In this document: positions 26,322 to 35,541 of the stretch, one piece after another
Numbering within the stretch: position 1 is the first letter of the stretch
Layout: the number at the start of each line of letters is the position of its first letter
Source of the DNA: Lachnospiraceae bacterium
GTDB lineage: Bacteria > Bacillota > Clostridia > Lachnospirales > Lachnospiraceae
Assembly: GCA_024685315.1 (NCBI GenBank)
Contig: JAIKVW010000016.1
Coordinates: forward strand, 1-64,000
Direction of reading: 5' to 3'
Length of the DNA: 64,000 nucleotides
The notes under the pieces: generated by a model
Told to the model about the DNA's origin: nothing
The model's input: the letters and a program-made list of their open reading frames with translations, nothing else
Database searches by the model: none
Translations under genes and position numbers: made by a program

Positions 26322-27332
26322 ATGGACAGCACTGCAAACGTGATGGGATCCATTAACAAAGATATAAAAAACGGAAACTATAAAAGGGTATACCTGCTTT
26401 ACGGCCCGGAGACCTATCTAAGAGACCAGTACTCGGAGAGGATAAGGGAGAATGCCGTAGACAGCTCGGATACCATGAATATTACACGCTTCAGCGGAAA
26501 GGATACAGATGAAAAGAAGCTGATAGCTGTGTGCGGGACCGTGCCTTTTTTCGGTGACAGACGGCTGGTCATAGTTAGGGACAGCGGATTTTTTAAGAGC
26601 GGCGGACACGATAAACTGGCAGAGTATATTAAAGACATCCCCGAGACAACGGTGCTGGTTTTCATAGAAGATTCCGTTGACGGCAGGAACAAGCTGTTCA
26701 AGGCTGTGAAGACAGCAGGCATGGCCGCTGAGTTTGAGACTCCTTCTGAGAAAATGCTGGTAAGATGGCTTTACGGCATGGTGAAGGACTCCGGTAAGAA
26801 TATCAGGGAATCGACGCTTGTATATTTCATAAGCCAGATGAAACCAGATATGAACTGGATGCACCAGGAGATGGAGAAGCTTATCGCCTACACCGGTGAG
26901 CGTGAAGTCATCGAGGATAAAGATGTTGACGCTGTCTGCAGTGTATACATAGAGAACAAAGTATATGATATGGTACTCGCTGCGGCGGAGAAGGACAGGA
27001 CCAGGGCGCTTAAGCTCTACGGCGACCTTCTCGCGCTCAGGATACAGCCTATGCAGATCCTTCCGAAGCTCAACTACCAGCTTAAGCAGATGTACGAGAT
27101 AAGGTCCATGATCCCCGGGACCGCGGTATCAGTTATTGCTTCCAGGACAGGGAGCAGGGATTTTGTGGTAAAAAAATACCTCCCGCTCTGCAGGAAGTTC
27201 TCGTCCGAAGAAATACTTGAAGCCGTCCGCTACGGAGTAAATATGGAAGAAGATATAAAGAGCGGCAGGATGGGAGACCGGCTCGGCGTAGAAATGATGC
27301 TGATAAAAATATCGGCACCACTTCATACATGA
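26322..27332 (+). CDS. holA: DNA polymerase III subunit delta
   Basis: Clamp-loader subunit that opens the beta sliding clamp. The 336 residues match the family; the recognisable features are YLLYGPETYLRDQYSERIRE at the start, VCGTVPFFGDRRLVIVRDSG, VLVFIEDSVDGRNKLFK, and the C-terminal DNA_pol3_delta region with KLNYQLKQMYEIR. ATG 26322 is preceded by GCGGAGG. comEC-holA-rpsT is a frequent gene order in Bacillota, with rpsT in the opposite direction as here. Confidence 0.94.
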   Translation: MDSTANVMGSINKDIKNGNYKRVYLLYGPETYLRDQYSERIRENAVDSSDTMNITRFSGKDTDEKKLIAVCGTVPFFGDRRLVIVRDSGFFKSGGHDKLAEYIKDIPETTVLVFIEDSVDGRNKLFKAVKTAGMAAEFETPSEKMLVRWLYGMVKDSGKNIRESTLVYFISQMKPDMNWMHQEMEKLIAYTGEREVIEDKDVDAVCSVYIENKVYDMVLAAAEKDRTRALKLYGDLLALRIQPMQILPKLNYQLKQMYEIRSMIPGTAVSVIASRTGSRDFVVKKYLPLCRKFSSEEILEAVRYGVNMEEDIKSGRMGDRLGVEMMLIKISAPLHT

Positions 27333-27351
27333 CGGTATATGAAAGGTGCCG
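27303..27351 (-). terminator. Terminator of rpsT, overlapping the end of holA
   Basis: CGGCACC (27313-27319) pairs with GGTGCCG (27345-27351), extended by an imperfect inner stem. On the minus strand it is followed by a T-rich run opposite 27302-27311. Confidence 0.6.
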
Positions 27352-27388
27352 GTAATTTATATGTTATGGGTCTGACAGTGAGATGAAC

Positions 27389-27649
27389 TCACATCTTGTT
27401 GACTGCCTGTGAGAGACGGCTGACTTTCCTGGAAGCTGTGTTCTTGTGGAATACGCCCTTGGAAGCAGCTCTGTCGATATCACTTGTTGCAGCGATGAGA
27501 GCGCTGTTTGCAGCCTCCTTGTCACCGGATTCAATAGCAGAATAGACTTTCTTGACAGAAGTCTTGACCCCGGATTTAATCATTTTGTTACGAAGAGTCT
27601 TTGCCTCGATGACTTTGATCCTCTTCTTAGCAGATTTGATATTTGCCAA
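27389..27649 (-). CDS. rpsT: 30S ribosomal protein S20
   Basis: Primary 16S rRNA-binding protein of the small subunit. The 86 residues start MANIKSAKKRIKVIEAKTLR and end with SRLSQAVNKM, fully typical. The start codon is TTG at 27649, behind GGAGGTG. A weak TTG start is also used by rpsT in Escherichia coli, where it takes part in autoregulation; a similar effect here is an inference. It is convergent with holA and divergent from the acyltransferase gene. Confidence 0.97.
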   Translation of the reverse strand: MANIKSAKKRIKVIEAKTLRNKMIKSGVKTSVKKVYSAIESGDKEAANSALIAATSDIDRAASKGVFHKNTASRKVSRLSQAVNKM

Positions 27650-27731
27650 CTCTTACACCTCCAGACTTTTTAAGAATATGCATGCTGCTCATTAATCCGG
27701 ACACGGACGTTTAATGTGCGCATACGAAAGT

Positions 27732-27760
27732 ATTTTAGTTTAGATAGAATAATTTGTCAA
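27732..27760 (-). promoter_or_regulatory. Promoter of rpsT
   Basis: On the minus strand TTGACA (opposite 27755-27760), a 17-base spacer and TAAAAT (opposite 27732-27737), close to consensus. Confidence 0.75.
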
Positions 27761-27778
27761 GGATAATTAAAAAGAATT

Positions 27779-29107
27779 ATGTCATATACAGAAAATTGGT
27801 ACCGGCTGGATAATGCCGCAAAAATCATACCTTCGACGGCGGTCGGAGCAGATACAAGGGTGTTCCGTATAGCCTGTGAACTTAAGGAAAATGTGGATCC
27901 TGATGTGCTTCAGGATGCCCTTGATTCTGTGATGGAAGAATTCCCCTATATGGACTGCTGCCTGCGCAGGGGGGTATTCTGGTATTACCTAGACAGGCTG
28001 CACGAGAGGCCGCTGGTCGAGCCTGAGAACAGGCCTGCGCTAAGCGCGATCTATATTCCCGGTCACAAGAGCCACCTTTTCAGAGTCTCGTATTTCCAAA
28101 GAAGGATCAATCTCGAGATGTTCCATGTGCTATCCGACGGGACCGGAGGCTTCACATTCCTCAAGCACCTTTTGACCGAATATATTGTTTTGAAATACGG
28201 CCTGGAGCGCGAGAAATATGTGGACGATACCTCTTCCGCCTCTGACAAGGAACGGGACGCTTTCAAACAATATGAGAAAAAGCTGAGAACGGTACAGAAC
28301 CCGGTCAAATGGGTGAAGAAGATCTTTGCTACCTCTGCATACCAGCTGCGGGGAATAAAAGACGAGAACCTTGAACTTCACCTTATAGAGGGCACGGTCC
28401 CTGTGGCCGGAATGCTTGAAATAGCCCACAATTACGGAACCACCATAGGAATACTGTCCGTATCATTATTTATAGAATCCGTGATCCGTGAGATGGATCT
28501 TAAAGAGCGTAAGAAAAAAATAGTTTTCAGTGTACCTGTAAATCTCAGGCAGTTCTTTGATTCGCCCACGGTGCGCAACTTTTACGCTGTAATGCTGATA
28601 AAATACGATCCGCAGATGTATGACGGGAGCTTTCGCAGCATTATCGATACTGTGAGCAGGGTGTTTGACGAGAACCTTAAGGAGGAGAGGGTCCTCTACG
28701 AGATGAGCGATTACACTTCCCTTGAGAATAATCTCCTTATCAGGCTCTGTCCTCTGTTCCTTAAGGATATCGGGGTATGGAGGATGAGCTATATGAGGGG
28801 CAGGGGCATAACCTCGTCCATATCAAATCTGGGGAAGATAGACATGCCCGATGAAATAGGCTGCCATATCTCGAAATTTGCCGCGTTTATGGCCTGCAAG
28901 ACCGTGTTTGTGTGCATCTCGACATTTGAAGACAAGATGGTATTCGGGATCACCAGCCCGTTTAGAAAGCATATGCTTGCCCTGAATTTCTTCAGGAACC
29001 TTGCGAAAATGGGCATTCAGGCTGAAATAGCCGGAAATGATTACGATGCGGAGGAGAAAGATAATGCAGACATGTCAGAAATGCAAGATATCGGTCAGGG
29101 GGAATAA
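27779..29107 (+). CDS. Condensation/alcohol acyltransferase-like protein
   Basis: A 442-residue protein of the CoA-dependent acyltransferase fold. It carries the catalytic motif HVLSDG (in EMFHVLSDGTGGFTF, about residue 119), the HxxxDG of condensation and BAHD-type enzymes, and the second-half block VFSVPVNLRQFFDSPTVRNF. The last about 20 residues are acidic. ATG 27779 has AATTAAAAAGAAT upstream, a weak site. It is the first gene of a three-gene set with a zinc-ribbon membrane protein and a serine hydrolase, so acyl transfer to a lipid or glycan, followed by trimming, is a fair guess. The substrate is unknown. Confidence 0.75.
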   Translation: MSYTENWYRLDNAAKIIPSTAVGADTRVFRIACELKENVDPDVLQDALDSVMEEFPYMDCCLRRGVFWYYLDRLHERPLVEPENRPALSAIYIPGHKSHLFRVSYFQRRINLEMFHVLSDGTGGFTFLKHLLTEYIVLKYGLEREKYVDDTSSASDKERDAFKQYEKKLRTVQNPVKWVKKIFATSAYQLRGIKDENLELHLIEGTVPVAGMLEIAHNYGTTIGILSVSLFIESVIREMDLKERKKKIVFSVPVNLRQFFDSPTVRNFYAVMLIKYDPQMYDGSFRSIIDTVSRVFDENLKEERVLYEMSDYTSLENNLLIRLCPLFLKDIGVWRMSYMRGRGITSSISNLGKIDMPDEIGCHISKFAAFMACKTVFVCISTFEDKMVFGITSPFRKHMLALNFFRNLAKMGIQAEIAGNDYDAEEKDNADMSEMQDIGQGE

Positions 29108-29723
29108 GGCCTGCTGCCCGCTCTGCGAAGGACGTCTTTCCGGCACCCCCGAGGATCCCGCATTTCCGGTGATTCCCCGTTCGCAGATCACCAGGATATC
29201 CCTATGGAAGCTCTCCATGTTCCTGTTTATATGTTATGAGATCAGCATGGCTCTGGTATATATCTTTACCTCCAGGAAAGCGGTATGGGTCCCGGTCGCG
29301 ATGCTGTACGGCTTCTGCGCGATAATCGATATCGCCCTGATCCTTTATGTAAGAAGCAATATCCTGAAAATGCTGAACTTTCAGACATATGCGGCGATTG
29401 TTGTCGTGTTTATCGCAGATGTTACGACCGGTTTTTACGGCTGGTCTCTGACCTGGGTGATTCCTGCCCTTTTCGCGGGACTCGGCATAGTCACGCTTTC
29501 AATCTCTGCAGGCCTTCATCTCAGGGCAGGAGAGTATATGCTTTATATAATATTTAACGCCGGACTCTCGTTCCTCCAGGTCATATTTATACTGAACGGG
29601 ATGAACCATTTTAGGATCCCGGCTATCGTAAGCATTGCTTTTTTGCTGGTCCTGCTTTCCTACGGGCTGATCTTCAGGACCAGGGAATTCAGGGATTCTA
29701 CTTCAAAATTCTTTAACACCTAA
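29064..29723 (+). CDS. Zinc-ribbon integral membrane protein, DUF6320-like
   Basis: 219 residues. The N-terminus has a zinc ribbon (Cys 4, 7, 18 and 21 in MQTCQKCKISVRGNKACCPL and following), then six hydrophobic segments (about 44-65, 70-93, 100-120, 125-145, 152-172, 178-200). The frame is open back to 29037, but GCGGAGGAG is placed for ATG 29064. It overlaps the acyltransferase by 44 bases, an unusually long overlap that implies coupled translation. It resembles proteins labelled DUF6320 beside such acyltransferases; the label is from memory and the function is unknown. Confidence 0.7.
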   Translation: MQTCQKCKISVRGNKACCPLCEGRLSGTPEDPAFPVIPRSQITRISLWKLSMFLFICYEISMALVYIFTSRKAVWVPVAMLYGFCAIIDIALILYVRSNILKMLNFQTYAAIVVVFIADVTTGFYGWSLTWVIPALFAGLGIVTLSISAGLHLRAGEYMLYIIFNAGLSFLQVIFILNGMNHFRIPAIVSIAFLLVLLSYGLIFRTREFRDSTSKFFNT

Positions 29724-29752
29724 AGATATTCTGATTATTTACAGGAGTTTTT

Positions 29753-30922
29753 ATGCTGCCAGTACCTGATAAGGAAAAACATACTGAAGTATCGATAAAA
29801 GTAGGAGAAATACTGGAAAGCTTTGCGGACAGGACCATGAAAAAGCACGAGGCCCCTCTTTTAATGGGGTATCCCGAGGCAAAAGTCTGGTACAGTGTCC
29901 CCCTGCCTGAAGGGATCTCCGGGGACGGTTCCGAATATCATTTTTACATCAAGAAGGGAACGGAGCCGAATCTCTGTATCTTCCTATCAGGCGGAGGAGT
30001 GGCCTGGAACGGTTACACTGCCGCGCGGCCTGTTTCCGGAGGTAAGGTGGCCGCGAAGCTCCCGAATTTCTACTGGAATAACCTGCGCCCGTTCTCCCAG
30101 CTGATGAACATCCACACCGGGATAACACAGATCCTTGAGCCAGCGAATCCCGTAAAAGAATGGAATATGGCGGTCATAACTTATTCTACCGGTGATTTTC
30201 ACGTCGGGAATTCTGAATTTAGATATAAAGACGAAGCAGGAAGAAGGCAGGTGCTTCACTTTCACGGATACCATAATTTCCTTTCCGCGATGCGAACAAT
30301 AAAAATAATCTTTCCGTCCGCCGAAAAGCTCCTTATAGCCGGTGACAGCGCAGGGGGATTTGCGGTTCCGGCCCTTGCCCCGGAGATCATCAGGGATCAT
30401 TATCCGGGCTGCGGGGACATCACACTCTTTTCAGACAGCGCTCAGCTTCTTTTCAGCGGGTGGAGGGATACCGCCAGGAATGTATGGAAGAGCCCGGAGC
30501 ATATCTGGAAGCCTATCCTGAGCGACAATATTACCGTGGACTGGTACCGGAATGTTTACAGCCAGTTCGGTGATGACATACGCTATCTCTATGCAGGTTC
30601 CCCAAGGGATTTCCTGCTGAGCGAGTACTATAACGATATCCTCAACGATTCCTTCAGTACAAATCCGAGGATCAGGAACAGGTACTGCCGCGAAATGAAG
30701 CGAATGCTTTTTGAATTAAAGGGAATAACAGACAAATTTGGGATTATGGTGTATAATTTCAAGAACTACAGACAAAATCTCGGGGGAACAGTTCATACTG
30801 CGGTAAGGCATCCCCGCTTTTATTCAAAGCACACCGGGACCGGCATATCAATGTCGGAATGGCTCGGCGATGCTATAAATGGAAACGTATACGATGCCGG
30901 AGGAAAACATTTTGAATATTGA
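29753..30922 (+). CDS. Alpha/beta hydrolase, pectin acetylesterase-like
   Basis: A 389-residue serine hydrolase. The oxyanion region is [14 protein letters not shown] (about 73-86) and the nucleophile elbow is GDSAGG (about 199-204). A likely catalytic Asp lies in the FSDSAQLLF block and the His in GGTVHTAV near the C-terminus. The layout matches the pectin acetylesterase/NOTUM group. No signal peptide is seen, so it probably acts in the cytoplasm or on membrane lipids. AGGAG precedes ATG 29753. It is the third gene of the acyltransferase set, and its last bases overlap lepA. Confidence 0.75.
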   Translation: MLPVPDKEKHTEVSIKVGEILESFADRTMKKHEAPLLMGYPEAKVWYSVPLPEGISGDGSEYHFYIKKGTEPNLCIFLSGGGVAWNGYTAARPVSGGKVAAKLPNFYWNNLRPFSQLMNIHTGITQILEPANPVKEWNMAVITYSTGDFHVGNSEFRYKDEAGRRQVLHFHGYHNFLSAMRTIKIIFPSAEKLLIAGDSAGGFAVPALAPEIIRDHYPGCGDITLFSDSAQLLFSGWRDTARNVWKSPEHIWKPILSDNITVDWYRNVYSQFGDDIRYLYAGSPRDFLLSEYYNDILNDSFSTNPRIRNRYCREMKRMLFELKGITDKFGIMVYNFKNYRQNLGGTVHTAVRHPRFYSKHTGTGISMSEWLGDAINGNVYDAGGKHFEY

Positions 30923-32723
30923 TCAGCAGCACGTCAGGTATTTCTGCATAATTGCCCATATAGACCACGGGAAATCCACGCTTGCGGACCGGATCATTGA
31001 GAAGACCGGGCTTTTGACGAGCCGTGAGATGCAGGATCAGGTACTTGACAACATGGACCTGGAACGCGAGCGCGGGATCACGATAAAATCCCAGGCGGTC
31101 CGCATTATATATAAGGCGGAAAACGGAGAGGAATATTTCTACAATCTGATAGATACCCCGGGGCACGTTGACTTTAACTATGAGGTATCAAGGAGCCTTG
31201 CGGCGTGCGAAGGCGCGATCCTAGTGGTCGACGCTGCGCAGGGCGTTGAGGCGCAGACTCTTGCTAATGTCTACCTGGCTATCGATCATGACCTTGATAT
31301 CGTTCCGGTCATCAACAAGATCGATCTGCCCAGCGCGGATCCTGAGCGCGTGGCTAATGAGATCGAGGACGTTATCGGGATCGAAGCTCTGGACGCTCCG
31401 CAGATATCTGCTAAAAACGGTATCAATATCGAAGAAGTGCTTGAGCGGATCATTACAGATGTGAGGCCTCCCGAAGGAGATCCGGAAGCGCCGCTTAAGG
31501 CGCTGATATTCGATTCGGTCTATGACGCCTACAGGGGAGTCATAGTATTTTTCCGTGTGTTTGACGGAAAGATAGGCAAGGGCACGAAAGTGCGCATGAT
31601 GGCTACCGGCGCGGTATTTGAGACCGTTGAGGTCGGATACTTCGGCCCGGGACAGTTCATCCCCTGCGATGAGCTCAGCGCGGGTATGGTCGGCTACATG
31701 ACCGCGAGCATAAAGAGCCTTAAGGACACCAGGGTGGGCGATACCATCACGGAGGCTGCTTCGCCGTGCGCTGAGGCGCTTCCCGGGTACAGGAAAGTCA
31801 ATCCGATGGTTTACTGCGGAATGTATCCTGCAGACGGTGCAAAATACCCTGATCTCCGCGATGCGCTCGAGAAACTGCAGCTTAACGATGCTTCGCTTTT
31901 CTACGAGCCCGAGACGAGCCAGGCGCTTGGATTCGGATTCCGCTGCGGATTCCTTGGGCTTCTGCACCTCGAGATCATTCAGGAGAGGCTTGAGAGAGAG
32001 TATGCGCTTGACCTCGTGACCACGGCTCCCTCGGTAGTTTACAGGATCCACAAGACTAACGGTGAGGTGATCGATATCTCCAATCCTTCGAACCTGCCGG
32101 ATCCTTCAGAGATCGAATTCATGGAAGAACCCGTGGTCAAAGCAGAGATCATGGTGACTACCGATTATATCGGGACTATCATGGACCTCTGCCAGGAGAG
32201 AAGGGGCGTATTCCACGGGATGGACTACATCGAGACCACCAGGGCGATCCTTAAATACACCCTGCCGCTCGGAGAGATAATCTACGATTTCTTTGACGCA
32301 CTTAAATCAAGGTCAAAAGGCTATGCCTCATTCGACTATGAATTCGAAGGCTATGAGCGCTCCAAGCTTGTTAAGCTGGATATCCTGGTGAACCATGAGA
32401 CGATAGACGCACTGTCATTTATAGTGTTTGAGGATTCTGCTTACACCAGGGGAAGGAAAATGTGCGAGAAGCTACAGGAGGAGATCCCGAGGCAGCTTTT
32501 CGACATCCCGATACAGGCTGCGGTCGGAGGCAGGATAATCGCGCGAGAGACCGTAAAAGCGCTCAGGAAGGACGTGCTTGCTAAGTGCTACGGCGGCGAC
32601 ATAACCAGAAAGAAGAAACTGCTTGAGAAGCAGAAGGAAGGCAAGAAGAGGATGCGCCAGGTCGGAAGCGTGGAGATACCTCAGAAGGCCTTTATGAGCG
32701 TTCTTAAGCTGGACGATGAATAA
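30912..32723 (+). CDS. lepA: Elongation factor 4 (LepA)
   Basis: Translational GTPase that acts on stalled or mispositioned ribosomes. P-loop AHIDHGKST, switch [16 protein letters not shown]; then domains II, III, V and the LepA-specific C-terminal domain ([20 protein letters not shown]). The frame is open to ATG 30879, but CCGGAGG at 30897-30903 is spaced for TTG 30912, which gives 603 residues, the family length, so TTG is chosen. This start lies inside the last codons of the hydrolase gene. hemW follows at 3 bases, the common lepA-hemW order. Confidence 0.95.
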   Translation: MNIDQQHVRYFCIIAHIDHGKSTLADRIIEKTGLLTSREMQDQVLDNMDLERERGITIKSQAVRIIYKAENGEEYFYNLIDTPGHVDFNYEVSRSLAACEGAILVVDAAQGVEAQTLANVYLAIDHDLDIVPVINKIDLPSADPERVANEIEDVIGIEALDAPQISAKNGINIEEVLERIITDVRPPEGDPEAPLKALIFDSVYDAYRGVIVFFRVFDGKIGKGTKVRMMATGAVFETVEVGYFGPGQFIPCDELSAGMVGYMTASIKSLKDTRVGDTITEAASPCAEALPGYRKVNPMVYCGMYPADGAKYPDLRDALEKLQLNDASLFYEPETSQALGFGFRCGFLGLLHLEIIQERLEREYALDLVTTAPSVVYRIHKTNGEVIDISNPSNLPDPSEIEFMEEPVVKAEIMVTTDYIGTIMDLCQERRGVFHGMDYIETTRAILKYTLPLGEIIYDFFDALKSRSKGYASFDYEFEGYERSKLVKLDILVNHETIDALSFIVFEDSAYTRGRKMCEKLQEEIPRQLFDIPIQAAVGGRIIARETVKALRKDVLAKCYGGDITRKKKLLEKQKEGKKRMRQVGSVEIPQKAFMSVLKLDDE

Positions 32724-32725
32724 TT

Positions 32726-33877
32726 ATGAATAATATCGGATTATATCTGCATTACCCTTTCTGCGTCAGGAAGTGCAGATACTGCGACTTCCTATCAGCT
32801 CCCGCGGATGACAGCTTCAGGGCCGCTTACATAAAGCGCCTTGAGGAGGAGATTGCCATGCAGTCGGAGCGTTACGGGAGGAGAGGAGATTCCCGGCGTG
32901 CCGTCACGATTTTTATCGGAGGCGGTACGCCGTCTCTTATGTCTGAGAAAGAGATCTCAGGACTGATGGACTGCATTTACCGGAATTTTGAGGTCGCCGA
33001 AGATGCTGAGATCAGCATGGAAGTGAATCCGGGCACTGCTGATATCGGGAAGCTCTCCGCAATGAAAAATGCCGGCATCAACCGCCTGAGCTTCGGGCTT
33101 CAGTCCATGAATAACGAGGAACTTGAGAGGCTCGGGCGCATACATAATGCAGAGCAGTTCCTTGAAAGCTACGATGCCGCAAGGAATGCGGGATTTACGA
33201 ATATCAACATCGACCTCATGTCTGCCCTTCCGGGACAGACTGCGGAATCCTTTGGGATAACGCTGCGGAAGGCTGCCCGGCTTTCCCCGGAACACCTGAG
33301 CTGCTACAGCCTTATCATCGAGGAAGGCACCCCATTCTGGAGTATTTACGGAGAAGGGAGCCTGCCGGAAGGGATGCCGGAGCTGCCTTCCGAAGATGAA
33401 GAGCGTGAGATGTACCGTATGACAAAAGAGATCCTTTCGGAGTACGGTTACTCGCGCTACGAGATCTCTAACTACGCAAAGCCCGGATATGAATGCCGGC
33501 ACAATATCTCCTACTGGGTAAGGAATGATTATCTGGGATTCGGCCCGGGAGCAGCAAGCCTCATCGGGAACAGAAGGTTTACAAATACAAGAAGTGTAAA
33601 CCAGTACATGAAGGATTTTGCGTTATCTGAAGATGAGCCTTTAGATGAGCGGGTGAGCATGGCAGAGACCGTATTCCTTGGACTCCGGATGACGGAAGGC
33701 GTAGACTGCAAAGCCTTCATAAATGAATTTGGACGCAGCCTTGAGGATGTTTACGGTGATGTAATTGAGAAATACACAGCCACGGGGCATCTTAAGAAGA
33801 GCGCTGACGGATCAAGGCTGATGCTTACAGAGGACGGCATTGATGTCAGCAACGTGATAGTGGCAGAGTTCCTTTAA
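32726..33877 (+). CDS. hemW: HemW, radical SAM haem chaperone family
   Basis: Radical SAM protein related to HemN. The motif CVRKCRYC near residue 13 gives the three cluster Cys; FIGGGTPSLM, NRLSFGLQSMNN and IDLMSALPGQTAESF follow. The 383-residue length and the absence of the HemN-specific N-terminus fit HemW, a haem-binding chaperone for respiratory enzymes, rather than a true coproporphyrinogen dehydrogenase. The ATG is 3 bases after lepA. Its stop overlaps the stop of the convergent methyltransferase gene by 4 bases. Confidence 0.92.
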   Translation: MNNIGLYLHYPFCVRKCRYCDFLSAPADDSFRAAYIKRLEEEIAMQSERYGRRGDSRRAVTIFIGGGTPSLMSEKEISGLMDCIYRNFEVAEDAEISMEVNPGTADIGKLSAMKNAGINRLSFGLQSMNNEELERLGRIHNAEQFLESYDAARNAGFTNINIDLMSALPGQTAESFGITLRKAARLSPEHLSCYSLIIEEGTPFWSIYGEGSLPEGMPELPSEDEEREMYRMTKEILSEYGYSRYEISNYAKPGYECRHNISYWVRNDYLGFGPGAASLIGNRRFTNTRSVNQYMKDFALSEDEPLDERVSMAETVFLGLRMTEGVDCKAFINEFGRSLEDVYGDVIEKYTATGHLKKSADGSRLMLTEDGIDVSNVIVAEFL

Positions 33878-34482
33878 AGGACGGTAAAAGCGTATATCTC
33901 GCTCATTTCCCGTGCCTTCAGGAAGATATTCCTGCATTTGACCATGGCCAGCGGGGAGAGAAGCTCCTCCTGGAAAATGTAGGGTATATAATCCCCTGCA
34001 GGATAGTAGAAGATCACCTTCATGCTGCGGGGATTTTCAAGCTTAGAACGGTGAAGGTTCAGAAGCACTTTTTTGAAGATCTCCGGAGAAAAAGGATTGA
34101 AAAAATAGAAGCAGTTTTCATCAGTAATCTGATATTTCTCTGCTTTGCAGCAAACGAAACTGACCCGGTAAGAGCCGCTCTTTCCCGGGTCGTAGCTTTT
34201 CAGGTTAGCCATGCACTCGGAGATCCGGGCGCTGTCAAAGTCCACCCCGACGCATGAGCAACCAATCTCGCGGTTAAGGAAGAAATCGACCCTTCCCTTG
34301 CCGCAGCCGAAGTCAACGACCTTGTCGCGGGACTCTATAAGACCTGATCTTTTAAGGTATTTAAGGGCAGAGTAGGGCGTAGGATCATAACCGTAATTAT
34401 CCCCGTCAAGTAAGGAGTAATCACGCCCTCCGGTGCGTATCTTAAGCTTTAAGTCCCATAAGGGGTCGTTTGGAAGAGTCAT
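33874..34482 (-). CDS. Class I SAM-dependent methyltransferase
   Basis: 202 residues with motif I VVDFGCGKGRVDFFL (about 56-70) and an acidic motif II (VGVDFDSARI). A later FYFFNPFSPEIF may be motif IV. The substrate is unknown. It lies just after the cyclophilin gene on the minus strand (2-base gap), so the two are probably one transcript. The Shine-Dalgarno AGGAAA lies in the end of the cyclophilin gene. Confidence 0.82.
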   Translation of the reverse strand: MTLPNDPLWDLKLKIRTGGRDYSLLDGDNYGYDPTPYSALKYLKRSGLIESRDKVVDFGCGKGRVDFFLNREIGCSCVGVDFDSARISECMANLKSYDPGKSGSYRVSFVCCKAEKYQITDENCFYFFNPFSPEIFKKVLLNLHRSKLENPRSMKVIFYYPAGDYIPYIFQEELLSPLAMVKCRNIFLKAREMSEIYAFTVL

Positions 34483-34483
34483 A

Positions 34484-34996
34484 TCAGTTTTCCTGCACTC
34501 TTTTAATGCTTTCTATAACAGGCTGGTCATTTTTAAGAACTGTGCCGTTCCTGTCGATCACGGGAACATTTTCGCAGATCTTGTCGACTACTTCGATGCC
34601 GCTCGTAACATATCCGAATGCGGCATACTGACCATCGAGGTAAGGCGCGTTCTCGTGCATGATAAAGAACTGGGAGCTAGCGCTGTTAGGATCCATTGCG
34701 CGGGCCATTGAGATAACCCCGCGTTTATGGGAGATGGGGTTTCTGACGCCGTTTGCGGCGAATTCGCCCTTGATGTTCTCGTCCGATCCGCCCATGCCGT
34801 TTCCGAGAGGGTCGCCTCCCTGGATCATGAATCCGCTGATAATGCGGTGAAATGTAAGTCCGTCGTAAAATCCCTGATCGGTCAGCTTAAGGAAGTTGGC
34901 AACGGTGATAGGAGCTGCCTCTGCGTCAAGTTCGACCGTTATTGCGCCGTAATCTTTAATATCGATGATCAATTTTGCGTTTTCTGATGAGCTCAT
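34484..34996 (-). CDS. Peptidyl-prolyl cis-trans isomerase, cyclophilin type
   Basis: Cytoplasmic prolyl isomerase of 170 residues. Core motifs are FHRIISGFMIQGGDP (active-site Arg and Phe), SASSQFFIMHEN, LDGQYAAFGYV. There is no signal peptide. ATG 34996 follows GGAGGAAA. It is divergent from csoR, with a 177-base gap that holds the csoR promoter. Confidence 0.95.
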   Translation of the reverse strand: MSSSENAKLIIDIKDYGAITVELDAEAAPITVANFLKLTDQGFYDGLTFHRIISGFMIQGGDPLGNGMGGSDENIKGEFAANGVRNPISHKRGVISMARAMDPNSASSQFFIMHENAPYLDGQYAAFGYVTSGIEVVDKICENVPVIDRNGTVLKNDQPVIESIKRVQEN

Positions 34997-35110
34997 GATT
35001 TTCCTCCATGGATCATTAGTCTATAGTATCTAATATTATTGCATCAACCGCAGATTTTGTCTATAAATATAAATTTTCAAAATACCCCTGGAAGGTATTT
35101 ACATAAATGC

Positions 35111-35139
35111 TTGACATATACCCCCAGGGGGTATATCAT
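35111..35139 (+). promoter_or_regulatory. csoR-copA promoter with CsoR operator
   Basis: TTGACA (35111-35116) and TATCAT (35134-35139) with a 17-base spacer. The spacer and first bases of the -10 form a perfect 19-base palindrome, TATACCCCCAGGGGGTATA (35117-35135), of the G/C-tract type bound by CsoR. The apo-repressor would block polymerase, and Cu(I) would release it. Confidence 0.9.
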
Positions 35140-35173
35140 TACATACAGATACACCAGAGAAAGGATAATGACC

Positions 35174-35527
35174 ATGTCTGATATAGAGATATTAAATGAA
35201 ACAGTTCCTGCCGAAGAGGAATGTACCGGCAGCTGCTGCCATGGAATACACGAAAAGACCGACCGGTCGGAGGAGCAGGTCAGGAAACTCCTGAACCGTC
35301 TGAACCGTATAGAGGGGCAGATCCGCGGGATACAGAAAATGGTGGAGAATAATGCTTACTGCCCGGACATCCTAGTGCAGGTATCTGCCGCAAGCTGCGC
35401 GCTTAACAGCTTCAGCAGGGAGCTTCTTGCCTCGCATATCAGGAACTGCGTCGCAGACGATATCCGCAGCGGTAATGACGAGACGATCGAGGAGCTTGTA
35501 AAGCTTACCCAGAAGCTTATGAAGTAG
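35174..35527 (+). CDS. csoR: CsoR-family copper-sensing repressor
   Basis: All-helical DUF156 repressor of 117 residues. The Cu(I) ligands fit the Cys-His-Cys pattern: Cys in [10 protein letters not shown], then His and Cys in [24 protein letters not shown] is the family signature. An extra Cys-rich N-terminal stretch (CTGSCCH) is unusual. Two in-frame ATGs exist, 35168 and 35174; GAGAAAGGA is better spaced for 35174. It probably represses its own promoter, where the palindrome lies, and is co-transcribed with copA 14 bases later. Confidence 0.93.
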   Translation: MSDIEILNETVPAEEECTGSCCHGIHEKTDRSEEQVRKLLNRLNRIEGQIRGIQKMVENNAYCPDILVQVSAASCALNSFSRELLASHIRNCVADDIRSGNDETIEELVKLTQKLMK

Positions 35528-35541
35528 CAGAGGGAGAAGCC

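Noticed and set aside
30879..30911. Longer start of lepA at ATG 30879
   Set aside because: There is no Shine-Dalgarno for it, it adds residues not typical of the family, and GGAGG is placed for TTG 30912.
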